From the NCBI GenBank assembly GCA_950097015.1, contig CATNEN010000001.1:4635001-4699000 (forward strand): 64,000 nucleotides of DNA, in the 5' to 3' direction. Positions 63,533-64,000 of this stretch are shown in pieces (the stretch's first letter is position 1; every line of letters begins with the position of its first letter). The position numbers were made by a program, and so were the translations under genes. Under the pieces are notes generated by a model. That model was not told the DNA's origin and did not search any database. It was given only the letters and a program-made list of their open reading frames with translations. Source of the stretch: Macrostomum hystrix (Eukaryota; Platyhelminthes; Macrostomidae).

Positions 63533-64000
63533 ATGTCCCAAGAGGAGCTGGATTCTGAGAGGGAGGAGAGGCAGCAGGTAGCCCGGAGCTTGGAGTCTCG
63601 CGGTGGCTGTGCGCTGCAGGAAGCTGCTGGCAGGAGTCGGTGGAACGGCCGCGGCAACGGCTGTGTCGGCGACGGCGAGGACGGCGAGAGCGACTTCGGC
63701 GACGACGACCAGTCTGGCGGCGAGGACGACGACCGGGGCGCAGCGGCAGCGGCAGCAAGGCGACGACGACCGAGGCTGGACGACAGGGCGACGGCTGACC
63801 TGGTGTACCGGATGCTCAACCTGATGGAGAAGCAGGTGGAACAACAACAAGGTAGGACGGCGAAGATTGCCAAGTTTTCTCGGGGTCAGGACGTGCATCT
63901 GTGGGTGGACGCGTTTGAAGCGTATTGCGCCCGGGCTGCGATCCGCAGTTCGGAGACACGCAAGGCCCTTCTACTCGACCACCTCGATGTACAGTGCCTG
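63533..64000 (+). CDS. Retrotransposon Gag-like protein, N-terminal part
   Basis: An ATG at 63533, 62 nt past the LTR, opens a frame of 156 codons that reaches the window end. Residues 1-35 are Glu/Arg-rich. Residues 36-90 are a low-complexity Gly/Asp/Ala stretch with an RRRR run. From about residue 95 it reads ADLVYRMLNLMEKQVEQQQ, then IAKFSRGQDVHLWVDAFEAY and KALLLDHLD. A segment F-x-G-x-D-(V)-x-x-W-(V/L)-x-x-F followed by K-x-x-x-L-x-x-x-L is typical of the capsid N-terminal part of Ty3/gypsy-like Gag. Gag would form the particle that packages the element RNA. The GC-rich codon use differs from the AT-rich flanks. Whether the element is intact cannot be judged here. Confidence 0.75.
   Translation, partial: MSQEELDSEREERQQVARSLESRGGCALQEAAGRSRWNGRGNGCVGDGEDGESDFGDDDQSGGEDDDRGAAAAAARRRRPRLDDRATADLVYRMLNLMEKQVEQQQGRTAKIAKFSRGQDVHLWVDAFEAYCARAAIRSSETRKALLLDHLDVQCL

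Larger units (their letters stand above)
62803..64000 (+). mobile_element. LTR retrotransposon (probably Ty3/gypsy), 5' part, inserted in the satellite
   Basis: The 24-bp array stops abruptly inside a marker unit (ACCATAATCTAG) and is followed by a sequence starting TGATGTG. This runs 668 bp to GTACAACA, then a primer-binding site, a short leader and a gag-like frame. The ends TG...CA, the imperfect terminal inverted repeat (TGATGT/TGTTGT), the PBS and gag appear in the order expected of an LTR element on the plus strand. It is thus antisense to the septin gene. Pol and the 3' LTR lie outside the window, so the superfamily rests on the gag segment alone. Confidence 0.85.

Overview
The window looks like genomic DNA of an invertebrate animal. 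Two split genes with GT-AG introns lie on the minus strand: the 5' half of a molybdo-flavoenzyme gene of the aldehyde oxidase / xanthine dehydrogenase family (AOX-like), and the last exon of a septin of the SEPT7/peanut group. At the right edge is the 5' end of an LTR retrotransposon, probably Ty3/gypsy, on the plus strand. The HPEFPSD segment in the FAD domain is, from memory, typical of invertebrate aldehyde oxidases. The species cannot be fixed from the sequence; a repeat-rich flatworm or other spiralian would fit, but that is a guess.

Layout, left to right. 1-5932 (minus): AOX-like gene, five coding exons (5932-5875, 4928-4759, 3768-3454, 3196-2939, 307-<1). They join in frame into about 369 residues: both [2Fe-2S] domains with all eight cluster cysteines, then the first part of the FAD domain. 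The large introns consist mostly of minisatellites (21-bp in intron 1, 22-bp and 21-bp in intron 2, 14-bp in intron 4). 5933-12786: spacer between the genes, holding three more tandem arrays (24-bp at 7.17-8.28 kb, purine-rich 33-bp at 8.96-10.78 kb, 31-bp at 11.15-12.6 kb) separated by AT-rich stretches with no convincing gene. 12787-13068 (minus): terminal exon of the septin (coiled-coil tail). 13090-62802: one unbroken 49.7-kb array of about 2,070 copies of a 24-bp unit, sitting directly against the septin splice acceptor and so apparently filling its last intron. 62803-64000: LTR (668 bp), primer-binding site and start of gag of a retrotransposon inserted in the array.

Roughly nine tenths of the window is tandem repeat, from at least seven unit families. 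The giant array keeps an exact 24-bp register from end to end and has nested higher-order structure: a tandem duplication of about 9.9 kb (21.53-31.41 kb and 31.46-40.65 kb), a 1.8-kb tandem duplication near 47.7-51.3 kb, and a dispersed copy at an offset of 4,896 bp. Long open frames inside the arrays come from unit lengths divisible by three and are not treated as genes. The most notable points are the giant register-perfect intronic array, the very recent-looking internal duplications, and an inverted pair of 21-bp minisatellites flanking AOX exon 2 that could fold its pre-mRNA into a hairpin.
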